A stretch of 64,000 nucleotides of DNA from assembly GCA_010093605.1 (NCBI GenBank), contig MU004191.1, positions 1,109,832-1,173,831 on the forward strand, given 5' to 3'. Made by a program: the position numbers and the translations under genes. The DNA is from Lophium mytilinum (Eukaryota > Ascomycota > Dothideomycetes > Mytilinidiales > Mytilinidiaceae). Shown here one piece after another: positions 1 through 11,374 of the stretch; positions within the stretch are counted from its first letter, which is position 1, and every line of letters begins with the position of its first letter. Below the pieces are notes generated by a model, which searched no databases, was not told the origin of the DNA, and saw only the letters and a program-made list of their open reading frames with translations.

Positions 1-2
1 CG

Positions 3-29
3 GATGTGTATGATTTGTAGAAGAGACAG
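3..29 (+). other. Nextera mosaic-end-like sequence at contig edge
   Basis: Bases 3-11 (GATGTGTAT) and 21-29 (AAGAGACAG) are the two halves of the 19-bp Tn5/Nextera mosaic end, lacking only its first base and separated here by 9 extra bases. Eighteen of 19 bases in order at the very first positions of the window suggest leftover library adaptor rather than genome. The match is seen directly; the artefact reading is inference. Confidence 0.5.
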
Positions 30-498
30 CAAGTCAACCTTGTAACAATCTGGCAAGAAGTGCCCACTTGCAGTCGAAGAGGAAGAAGGCGCAGCACGTT
101 GGACGAAGCACCACCTCAACGCTGTCATATCGATCGGCCTGGCTGTGTGCACGGGCGGTCTAGCCATTTGAAACTGCCATTGGGCGACTCCTGGCGTACC
201 GTAGCTTGATACGGCGTACTTTACATAACATTTAGAAATAAACCCTAGCACTTGCGACCTCGACGCGATTCTCTACGTGACAGCGCGCGGTGAATGTCTA
301 CCGCCTCCCGCATTCCAATATAAATCCGCTTCGTGTCCGCTGCTTGCTCTTTTTCACCCCACTGAAACACCGCAGCAGCTTTACTACTGCTCCTGTGGGT
401 TGCCGCATTCCCGAGAATCCTCCATCCAAGACAAGAAGCTCATCAATAATACTGTAGACGCTCTCACCACCCACTACCCCCAGCATCACTGGTGCACG
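30..498. other. 5' flank of NSP1
   Basis: No gene is recognised. An open frame without ATG runs into NSP1 from position 277, but the part before the ATG at 499 has no FG repeats and reads as leader. Confidence 0.5.
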
Positions 499-2910
499 AT
501 GGCGGACCAGAAACCCAACTTCAGCTTCGGTAACAATGCCGTAAACAACAATGCAAAGCCCGCGTTCGGCGGTGCGCCTGGCGGTGGTCTGTTTGGGGGA
601 GGCAACAATGCAAACGCCGGATCCGGCGCCTCGCCCTTCTCAATGGGAGGAAACAAACCTGCAGGCTCTCTATTTGGAGGAGCGGGCGCGCAAACTACTC
701 CTAACACTGGAGGAGGCAGCATCTTCGGCGCCACGCCAACATCTGGGTCAAATCAACAGAAGCCATTGTTTGGCGCAGTTACAAACAGTACACCAGGATC
801 GGGCGCGTCGACTCCAAGTCTATTTGGCAGTGCAAATACGGGAAATTCCAGCTCCGGGGGAGGCTTCAGTTTCCAGAAACCAGCAACTACAAGCGCGGGC
901 GGAGGAGGCTTGTTTGGCGGTGGAGCTACTACAGGTACACCAGCACAATCGCCTGCTGGGTTCGGATTTGGTAATTCTACAGGCAGCTCAGGCTTGAAGC
1001 CTCCGACGGCTTCAGCAGCCGCAGGCTCTACAACTCCCGCCCCGAACAAGCCCAGTCTCTTCGGTGCTCTTGGCTCCACCACACCCGCAGGACCACCCCC
1101 AGGCGGCAATAAGGGTGGCTTGTTTGGTGCTCAAGCAGCCCAGGCGACTCCAGGCGCACAGAACAACCCACCTAGTCTATTCGGTAGCAAACCTTCCGCA
1201 GCCTCGTCTGCATCGACACCGAGCCTGTTTGGCGCAGCCGGAGCAGGCACAACGACCCCGTCGAATCTTTTTGGTGGAGGAGCCAACAAGCCAGCTCAAC
1301 CATCTGGACTCTCGTCTGGATTTACGCTCGGTGGCAGCAAACCCGCTAGCCAAGCACCCTCAGGATTCGTTACTCCAGCTTCGGCTCCACAGACAACCCA
1401 GGGACAACAGCCAGGGACCACACCCCTAAACTTGTTCGGAGGCCAGACAGGCGGCGCACAAGGAACGCAACCGACTCCCAAAGGGCCTTTGTTCAACCTT
1501 GGCGGCGCTCCTACACCTGCATCATCAACTCCTGCCAGCACCCCGTCAACCTTCAGTCTCGGAGGCGCTACATCTCAGCCACCTGCCTCGCAACCTGCCA
1601 CAACAAGCGCCGCCGCTCCCTCCGGCGGCTCTTTTTTCCTGGGAGGCGCCAAGCCTGCGCCTACTACTACATCCGCGTCCCCAATGAGCAATATGTTTAA
1701 CAAGCCGTCTGGCTCTGGTGCGGGCGCCGCAAATACGAGCACTGGAGCAGCACCCAGCAACCTTTTCGGTGCCCTGGGCCAGGGTGGAAATGCTCCCACT
1801 AGCCAGGCAGCGGGTACATCTGCCCCAGCAGCTTCAGGCGCGACGACAGCAGCCCCCAGTAATCTCTTTGGTGGTCTAGGAGGCTCAGCTGCTCCAGCTA
1901 CTTCAGGCGCGGCAACGACAAGCGCCGCTGCTCCCAGCAATCTCTTTAGCACCCTAGGAGCCACTGGCGGAGCTACCACTTCGACCGCGCAACCCGCCGC
2001 AACAACGGCCACTGCTGGTGGCCTAGGCGCCTCCACCACAGGTGCTGCGCTCGGCAGCTCCATCTCTGGCCCGGTGCCCACTGGCCAGTCCCGGCTCAAG
2101 AACAAGTCCATGGACGAGATCATCACGCGATGGGCATCCGACCTCTCCAAGTACCAGAAGGAGTTCCAGACCCAAGCAGAGCGCGTGGCGGCATGGGACC
2201 AGACGATTATGGAGAACACCAACAAGGTACACACTCTTTTTTGGGCGACACACGCCGCCGACAGGGACGCGGGAGAGATCGAGCGGCAGTTGACGAACGT
2301 GGAGAGTGCGCAGGATGAGCTGGGAGGCTGGCTAGATAAGTTTGAGCGGGAGATTGATGAGATGATGGAAGGGCAGGTGCGAGGTGGAAAGAACGACTTG
2401 CAGGGACCAGACTCGGAGCGGGAGAACACGTACGTTACTTTCCATTTGTGGCTGCGGAGACTGGAAGATGTGCAGGCTAATGCGGATACAGGTACAAACT
2501 CGCTGAGAAGCTCTCGGACCGCCTCAACGAGCTCAATAAGGATCTCACTGAGATGATCGAGGAGGTCAACGGCGTCTCGCAGACGCTTAGCAAGACTAGC
2601 AAGCCTGACGATCCGGTAAGCTATCCCATTACACTAATTCCTTCTATCTATCATAGACTCTACTACACAGTATGTTAACATCAAATCGCAGCTTTCTGCC
2701 GTCGTCAAGGTCCTGAACTCCCATCTTGCCCAACTTCAAGTCATCGACACGGGAGCCACAGAGCTACAGGCCAAGATCGCGGATGCCCAGAAGGAGCAGC
2801 AGCGACTGGGCGGCGCGAGTGGCTGGTCTGGCCTCGGTTCGGACCCGGCGGAGGACTTCTATCGCAGCTTCCGGGGTGGACGGACGGAGAGGTTCGGAGG
2901 TGTTAGTTGA
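499..2910 (+). CDS. NSP1: FG-repeat nucleoporin NSP1
   Basis: Central-channel nucleoporin of the nuclear pore, part of the Nsp1-Nup57-Nup49 complex; its FG repeats bind transport receptors. Exons are 499-2429, 2492-2615 and 2692-2910, giving 757 aa. Residues 1 to about 520 are a low-complexity G/S/T/A/P region full of LFG, FGG and FGA repeats. After an Ala/Thr-rich linker, the last 220 residues form the conserved Nsp1 coiled-coil domain (start SRLKNKSMDEIITRWASDL). The protein ends in a DFYRSFRGG-containing tail. The ATG at 499 is chosen because the protein there begins MADQKPNFSFG, typical of the family. The acceptor of intron 2 is ambiguous: an upstream AG at 2670 would add seven in-frame residues. 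The 2691 acceptor fits the family better (TSKPDDP followed by LSAVVKVLN). Confidence 0.93.
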
Positions 2911-3889
2911 AGCGGTGCGTCTTTTGGCGGATGGCAAGCATTGAAGCGGATTGAAGGTCGATGGTTCTGTCTGATCTTGCATATCCCCGAGCTTGGACGG
3001 ACCGAACTTGGTGGCTCAGGATTGTACGATAGGTAGGTAGGCTGAGCCAGATCAAAAATTACGGGCGTGTAGGGGCTTCATTTATTGGTTACGGAAGAAG
3101 GATATCCTTCGTTCTACGATGCCTTCTCATAGACATCTGTACACTTCCTCGGCAATGCTTATGGTTCTTCATGGTACTTTCAGGCTTCAGGTTCGCGGCG
3201 ATCTTTAGCATTGTGAATGACTGGTGAACCCGCGAGTTTACCCTACGCCCGTGTTGACAGGGTGTGCGGTGATGAGAAGCGTGTATAATCGCCCCAGTTC
3301 TCTATTAACCAATCGAAGTCCTTCACATAGGAGGAAAGTGTGCGAATACCTGTTTGACGGATTGGGCACGTAGACTAGCGGTCGTCTTGTTACTTTATAG
3401 CAGCACGAAGATTACTCGAGTACCCAAGAGATCTGATAGCTAGGTCTGAACCCCGCGTCCACGGAATCCACATCAGGGCCAATGGATGATAGCAGACGAC
3501 ATCGAAGCATTTTGAGCTGTAGAAAATGAATGCACACCCTCACACCAAGCCACCTCAACTCGAACGAGCAATGATCATTCATAAGCCCCCAGAAACCCTC
3601 AAGCCCTCAAATCATATGCAAAAAAAGGAGTGACACGCAAGTCTCGCAGACATCGAATTAAACTCGCTGGAATTTTGTCAAGAGCTGTTGTGGAAAATAC
3701 AATATACAGTTGATGTGCTTTGCTCGATCGACTCATCAAACGACTACTACCAAAACCCCTAGCTTGTTCTCCCCGCATCATTCGACTGACTGGTCCGTTG
3801 CTGCTGTCTTTGTTTTGCACTGGCTAGCTAGCTGGATTTGCTTGTCATCGTCTGCTCACACACAATACAAGTCTACGCGTCTGAAGCGC
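2911..3889. other. Intergenic region between convergent NSP1 and INH1
   Basis: Convergent 3' ends. No ORF here resembles a known protein and no RNA gene was recognised. Confidence 0.5.
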
Positions 3890-4424
3890 TTACTTTTGCT
3901 CGCCCTGTCCGCCGGACTCCTTTGTCAGGTCCGCACTGTGGGAGGGAGTCAGTTTCGGGGTTTGTGCTTGTGGTTGTTGGGGGGTGGTTGCTGGGGAGCG
4001 TACATATGCTTGTCAAGCTCCTCGATGTGCTGCTTCTGGGCACGCAGCTTCTCGCGGATGGCCAAGAGCCTGTGTGCCGCCAACGTTAGCTGGGGTTATT
4101 CTGCGGGAGGGTGGAATTGCGGAGGGGAGGAGTCGGCGTACTTGGCCTTCTCTTCTTCGTGGATGTAGTATTCCTCGGCAGAGCGTTCGCGCCGGGTGAA
4201 GGCATCACTAGAGCAGGGAAGCAACTGTTAACTTTGAATGCAGTGGAAATGGAAGAGCTACGAGGGGATTGGGGCATTGAAAGGGAGGAGACGCACCCAG
4301 CACGGTCGCCGCCAGGGCGAGAGGCACCTGAACCAGTTTCGCCGGCCATGACCCGCGGGGTGGTGGAGAGCAGCCGGCGGGGCACGGCGATGCGAGCGGT
4401 CTTGATGAATTGTGTGCGGAGCAT
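3890..4424 (-). CDS. INH1: Mitochondrial F1F0-ATPase inhibitor (IF1 family)
   Basis: Small mitochondrial matrix protein that blocks reverse hydrolysis by F1-ATPase at low pH. The rebuilt exons are complement(3890-3935, 4004-4069, 4142-4207, 4297-4424), coding 101 aa. Residues 1 to about 30 are a basic, Ser/Arg-rich mitochondrial targeting sequence (MLRTQFIKTARIAVPRRLLS). Then follows the hallmark inhibitory stretch GDAFTRRERSAEEYYIHEEEKAKLLAIREKL, given here in parts: GDAFTRRERSAEEYY, then the Glu/Lys-rich coiled coil ending HIEELDKHIADLTK. All three introns are GT-AG and every junction restores the family sequence. Both inner exons are exactly 66 nt. No single open frame reveals this gene, so ORF-based annotation would miss it. 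The upstream neighbour, a 14-3-3 gene, diverges from it. Confidence 0.9.
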
Positions 4425-5869
4425 TGTGAGTGTTGGCTTTGTGATGGCGGCTGGGGGAGGTGGTGGGGGGGTCCAATTTGTAGATGAAGTTTGTCTGGTG
4501 ATGGACTGACACAATGATGTTGAAGAGCTCCTAGAGGTCCCGTCCCGGCTTGCCCCGTGCGGAGAAGTACACGTGATATGGTATATGGAGTCACCCCCGC
4601 TGCAAAGATTAGATGAAGCTGTCGACGTCGGGTGATGGCCGGCGAGGGTTCGCCATAGGGGCTGCAGTGGGGAGATGCGAGCCATGGATCTGGCGCTCAT
4701 CGTGGTGCCCGACATTGAAGCTTGTCGTTGTGAAATGTTCAGATGTATGCCAAAGCACGTCACCGCCAGGTTCAGATGGACAAATATAGAATACCACAAC
4801 AGACAGCGGCCGTATGTAGCTATCAATTCGATAGATGATTCAGTATGGATATTCCCAGCTTCTGATTGCCACGTCTCCATGCCTGCCCCTCGGGCACCGG
4901 GCGCTGCTTCTTGCGTCCAACTTGTGAGGCGGCAGTCAAGGAAGACCCGGGCTGGGAAAGGGCTACGAAGGCAGTGGAAGCCTCAGGCCCGCCGGAAGGG
5001 TGCATGTAGCGCAGACGCCTATCCTACTAGGACACTCAGCTGTGGCATTCACAGGGAATCGGGACGGAGACGGTGTTCTAGTGAAGAAGTGTCAGGGCAT
5101 CAAACGCGAAGCCTGGCCCGTCGTCCCTTCGCCGAGTCACCTGGCTGGCTGGGAGTGGCGGCTTGGCTGAAATCGAGGGCCGTCCACAGTGGGCCTTGGT
5201 TCCTTACCCACCACTCCCATTAACACTTCCACCATCAACACCGTTCAACACTCCCTCTCCACCAACCCTTCTCCCTCGTCCACGCCCGAGTCGCCTGCTG
5301 CCACACTGTAGCCCGTCTCTCCGACTGCGTCTTTGCACCATCACACTCCTGAACTGGATTCCCAAGGTAGGCCTGTGCCCTTTGCGATTGTGTCTTTCGT
5401 CATCCCCTCTCTGCACATACCCCCCAACAGCCTCAACGCCGCCCTGCGCCGCCAGCACCACAGAAGTCTGTTGGTGTCGCAGCCGCATTGCTCTGGCGGC
5501 ACATAGCAGTCTGCCATTGGCACTGCCTCGCAAATCCGCCCTCCGCCGTCGCTCCGCTTGTTTGGACGCCTCAGGACCGGCTTCTTGCACCCTCGCCCGG
5601 GCGCGCAGCCAGCAACGCCGCCCGCGCCGTCCCAGATCAGGCGCCGCCGCTCAAGTCTCTACCTGTTCTCTACCGATTCTGGGTCAATCGGAACAGTTAC
5701 GATCGAGTTCGCGGACATCTTGACGTGGACGCTCGATCTCCCCCTCATTCACCCAGCGAAGACTCTGGAGCGTCGGACCCGCACAAGGCGACTCCTTCAT
5801 TGAGCTTTCATTTGCGCCAACGCTTTGTATTTCTAGCAACCGCTGACCTCTTTAGATCACGTATTCACA
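4425..5869. other. Divergent intergenic region INH1 / 14-3-3
   Basis: Shared upstream region of two divergently transcribed genes. Pyrimidine-rich tracts (about 5220-5330) just before the 14-3-3 start look like fungal promoter and leader sequence. Open frames here (for example 4675-5223, 5163-5723) have no recognisable domain. Confidence 0.45.
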
Positions 5870-6888
<1,019 letters not shown>

Positions 6889-7597
6889 ACGATGTTCTGA
6901 AGATGGGGGGAAGTATCCGGTGGCGAACGTGATTGGTGCATGGTCGGTTGCATTTGGGTTTACAGGCAAAGACCAACTGTTCAACCGCAAGGAACGAAGC
7001 CTCGGATTGCTCGTGCTACTGCTGCTCTTCTGCACTCTACTACCAAAGCCTTTTTAGAGAGAATCCTCTTTTACTCGAATCCTGTTTTCTTGCTTCTTCT
7101 CCTGTCTCTTGCATCCGATCTCCTTTTTGAGCTTCAACCCAGACGGCTTTGAACAGCTTTAGGGGTTCGGTGTAGTCTGTTTCTGAGAACTGACTGGGAA
7201 GGAAAGGAGAAGGGCGATTATGGAAATGAAATGGAAAAATTCTATTTGAGAGCCTTCGGAGTATGGAATTTTTCTTGCTGATGTGATGAAGGTGCCTTGT
7301 TTGTTCCATGAGTTGGACTGATAGAATGTGAGTTGAGCATGATAATTGCATGCAAGCGGACGGAGGCTAACGATCGAATCTTAAAAGCCAGATCCCGTCC
7401 ATGGCTATATTGGGAAGGGTACCACCGGTACGATGGCAACCACGCAGCACCCCACAGTGAAAATATAAATCTGTCCGACAACCTTGAGTTTCACCAACTC
7501 ACGCCGAAATCAACAGCTCATCTCACAGACTTCGCAATAGCCACACAGGTGCGGACTCAAGGTTGATCAAGTAATGTCTTCTCCCTTTAGCTAAAAA
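6889..7597. other. Intergenic region after the 14-3-3 gene
   Basis: Probable 3' UTR of the 14-3-3 gene followed by the promoter of the next gene. Nothing recognisable is encoded. Confidence 0.5.
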
Positions 7598-8690
7598 ATG
7601 TCTCGCCTACTGAAGCTACCCCGCGAACTCCGCATCCTCATCATCAAATCCGTCATCACATCTTCCTCACCTCCTGTCAATGCGCTATGGCCTTGGGTGG
7701 TTGACAAAGTAAACGGATTCACCACAGCGCTGCATCCGCGTATACCTCGATACCTGATGCTATTGGTTGATCCACCCCAACGCTTTATTACCAGCTGTAG
7801 CGGCGTGCTGTAGTCGAGCTGGCAACTTCACAAGGAAACCCTGGAAGCGTTGGACAGGACTGGTCGCAATTTCTCCCTGGAAATCCAGTTCATGAATGAG
7901 CAGGTGTTCTGGCTAAGGTGGACAATGATCCCAGCGGTAGTATCCCAAGTCGATACTTTTACGACGACCATCCACCAGGTGAAGACTGAGGCTTGTCAAG
8001 GGGGATGGATGGGGTTTCCTTGCCGCGTCCCGGCTTCTTGCTTCTTCTCAACGCTAGATCACTTCTTGAAGTTCGGGCCTGTTCATCGTGGCCACATCGG
8101 TGAACAAAAGCGCAAACATAAGTGGCTGTTATGGAAGACGACAGACTTGCTTAGAGTTTCCCACAAAAGTCAACATCGTTCAGCCCGCTCAAGTCACCAT
8201 CAAAACCGCCGTATACGATATTCAAACCCCCAAGAATCTGCCAGAAGGAACAGTGATAGCGCCAGAAGCCTTTGGATGGGCCTTCCAACTTGGTCAGGTC
8301 CCGGAGAGCCACGATCCGAACAAGCGGTATCTGATACATCCGAAGGCTTTTGGTGATTACCTTTTTATGCATATAAATCAGTTTGTCCTTGATTTGGATT
8401 CCGTTGTGCGCGTGGCTTTTTGCACACCACCATCTTTGGACCCGTACGTGGCTTCGATGGGCGCAACGCTGTTCGAAAGTGTCGGAACTATCAAATTCAC
8501 CGTCGACGGCGAGCTGTACAGGGAGGTGGATCTTGCTGCAAAACTGGCGGCTCTACCACCGGATGGGCCGCCGAGGCTGTTCAGCGCTGGGAATTCACCT
8601 GGCTTTAAAGTATGGCGCGAGAAGACGTACAAGGGGAGAGAGGATGCAGGGCTAAAGGTGGTGAGACATGATGCCACACAAGAGGGTTGA
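7598..8690 (+). CDS. F-box-like family protein (three exons)
   Basis: No function can be named. The start MSRLLKLPRELRILIIKSVI resembles the degenerate F-box opening of a large expanded protein family in Dothideomycetes. The frame looks broken by TAG at 7811 and by a later frame change. Both are removed by plausible introns: 7766-7813 (48 nt, weak donor GTTGAT) and 8100-8154 (55 nt, GTGAAC...TTAG). The model 7598-7765, 7814-8099, 8155-8690 codes 329 aa and restores family-like segments: LLSSWQLHKETLEAL, FLKFGPVHRGHI, VTIKTAVYDIQTP. The rest is soluble, with no membrane segment. If the first intron is not spliced, this is a pseudogene with an in-frame stop. Orthology and role are unknown. Confidence 0.6.
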
Positions 8691-10620
8691 GGGCCTGCAG
8701 CATCAATGATCAAAGGATCTGACGCCACCTTGCCGATATAATACCAACGCACATCGAGGTTATGCGTAGCTCTCTACAGAGACACCGTCTCAACCTCCCA
8801 TACTCTATAACTCATAGCTGACATCCCCTTTTTTATCCCTGCTGCCTTACCCATCCGCCCCCCCTCAACCCCCACAACCTCAGATACTCGAAACATGAAC
8901 GGAAAGCTCCAATCACCACCTGTATTACAGGAAGAGTTCAGAATAGCCAATAGCTACCACAGATTTACCTTGCAGGCCAAAGATCCGGGATCCCCTTGTT
9001 CCTACAACTCTCCAATTTTCTTTTATATCGCTTTACGTCACCCTATCTAGTACCTTCCCATCTTGAAAAGCAGACAGAGTCCGACCATTACGAACCAAAG
9101 CGCTCCTTCATCAATGCTTGTCCCATCCCCCACGCTACCCATGTTCCAAAAGCATGATATATCCAGAGCCTGTCACAAAAATGTTAAAAAGTCTCGTCTA
9201 ATCGCACGGGCTAACTTCCGCGCATGCTACCCACCTCAACTTCCTTGAATTCTCCTGACCGCAAAGGCCTGATATAGAGTGCACGCCAACGCCATGCCAG
9301 AATTGACTCCAAATCGCACGTGATCAGCTCTCGTTCATGACTTTCACACTCCTCTGGTTTACATAGAGGCTAAAGCAGAATCTAGCATATTAAGCATCTA
9401 GCATGCAAGATGATTCCCAGTCAAGTCGTCTCATCGATATGAACCTAAACTGCACACTGGAGATGTCGCCCTACTTTCTGAGACCTGGCCTAGGGTGTTC
9501 TGGATTAGCACGCCAACATCCAGTTCAGTCGTTCAGTCCACATCGCACGGACTCCCGGCGTTATACCTAAAATTACTTACTTGAACTTTCGCCTGCGTTA
9601 GGGCGTCACGCAATTGACATCGCGGAAGCAAGTCAGGGGTCTTTCCAGATGCCCCAAGTAGGCGAAGTAACTCCCTCACTCCCCCTCTGTTACTTTCCAA
9701 CTACACGACGTCTCACTTATCTCTTCATGATTGAGACCTCCCCGGTTCCCTAATGCTGTCATCACCCATCACAAACACACGCAGCAGACAGATTATATTT
9801 GAATTTCTTTCCATTCATATGCTTAAGCTTTTGCCACGCCAACAGACCGAACCGCGCGATTCTTCGTTGCGTGAATATGGTGTCAGACACTCCCCCTCCC
9901 TCTCTTTCTCTCACACACAGATGCAAAGCAGCTTTGCCGCCGCATGCACAGCGAGTGATTCCGACACATGTCGCTCAAAAAAAGCCCCATGCACTTTGAA
10001 CCCAGTGACAACGCAAAGTAAGTAAAACCCAAAAATGCCCAAGTTCCGCAGCACCATGAAACACCGATGCCAATGAGCCCAAGCAACAAGAGATAGAAAA
10101 GGAACAGCGAGGAAAACCGAAAAACAAGGCTGCCGGCCTTGAAGACGCCGGTGCCCCAGTGGGAAAAACTGCTGGCCCGAATTAGGTAAGTGGGCGGTGA
10201 TGAAGTGAATAGGTAGAATGTAGCCGATATCTATGTGGTATTTTATGCCTCGGCCGAGGTGGGACCGTAGGTGATCTGCTACGTGAAAGTGAAAAAGTAG
10301 TATGGGAATAAAAGTTGGCGTGGAGAATAAAATGGTAATGGTGGTGTCGGTATTCGAAATGAAGGATGATGACGAGAAAGGTAAGTAAGTCGCGACCGTT
10401 ATGTGGCCAGGAAGACAGAAGGTCCACGGCGATGCAATAGGCAGAGTGGACCAATGAACGCCGTAACGCAAGGCCACCATGCACCGCTTCGTAAACGCTG
10501 TCAATTCATTGATGTTTTTGTTGCTTGGGTGTTCAGGATGATGGGGAGAGATCGTCCTAGGATAGTTGGTGTCGAGAGGTGAGCTTCAGGGGCGATATCC
10601 GAGGCGGCGAGGCCATGCAG
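8691..10620. other. Intergenic region without recognised genes
   Basis: About 1.9 kb. Scattered short frames, none with a recognisable motif. Pyrimidine-rich on the + strand near 8820-8880 and 9890-9920. Nothing further is supported. Confidence 0.5.
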
Positions 10621-11374
10621 TCATTTCGCACCAATGCGGCCTTTTCCTTTGCCTTTGCTTTTGGCAGCTCCGGTCGATGTGATCTTGCTTGTCTGCATGA
10701 GCTCTCCGATATATCTGGGCACGTGGTCAGTTTGGCAATCCTAAGGGTGAGACGGAAATGCAAGTCTTACGATTGTAGGAATTTATTGCCGCCTTCCAAC
10801 TTCTCGTGTTCAGACCGGACAACCTCGACACGGTCTACGATCTCGAGCAGGCTGGCTTGGAGAGCCTTGGCTTGTCTGAAGAGCGTTAGTGATGACTGTG
10901 CATGTTAGGGTCCGCGGTGGCGTTTCAGGCGTCAGGGGTCACAGTCTTTCCACAATGACGCAGATGCTCCGGCGACGCTTGCTGAGATGCGATGCCCGAG
11001 GCTACTGGGGATGGGAGTGATGAGAATGATGGAAATGGCGGTACTCACTCAATCAAGGCCTGTCGAGCCTCCTGGCCCATCTTCTCAATCTCCTCGCTAC
11101 TCCTTCGCGGGCTCATTGTCCGCGCATCACTCTCGTCGTACTCCTCCTCTTTAAGCTCGACGTGCGGGCTGTCGCGCGGTATTATGATGGTGCCACTGGA
11201 CTTTCTGCTGCCCAGCTTCGGCCGCTGTAGTTTCGACGAGTCTGACCGGGCGTCATTGTCCAGAGACGACGCGGTTGAAGATGACGAGCTCATGTCCTCG
11301 TCGGGGTTGTGGACGAGGTGGACGGCTGGCGAGGCCATAGGAGGGACAGCGGCCGAAATTTGTTCTTGGGCCAT
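10621..11374 (-). CDS. SLO1: Short coiled-coil protein (SCOC / Slo1, DUF2205 family)
   Basis: Small Golgi-associated coiled-coil protein; in animals SCOC binds Arl1-type GTPases and in yeast Slo1 is linked to Arl3. Exons are complement(10621-10714, 10771-10875, 11049-11374), 174 aa. The N-terminal 80 residues are Ser-rich and disordered (SSSSSTASS). The C-terminal 90 residues carry the conserved core, given in parts: ALQASLLEIVDRVEVV, EHEKLEGGNKFLQ, YIGELMQTSKIT, then a Lys/Gly-rich tail. The 174-nt first intron is long but both splice sites are consensus and the junctions restore EARQALIE|QAKALQ and FLQ|SYIGEL. The first ATG of the frame, at 11374, is used as start. Confidence 0.87.

Noticed and set aside
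4086-4880. 264-codon minus-strand frame as one protein
   Set aside because: Only its middle part (MLRTQFIK onward) is real, as INH1 exon 1; the rest reads through introns and promoter.
7598-8690. Pseudogene call for the F-box-like gene
   Set aside because: Both apparent lesions coincide with plausible introns that restore family-like sequence; kept as a gene with lower confidence.
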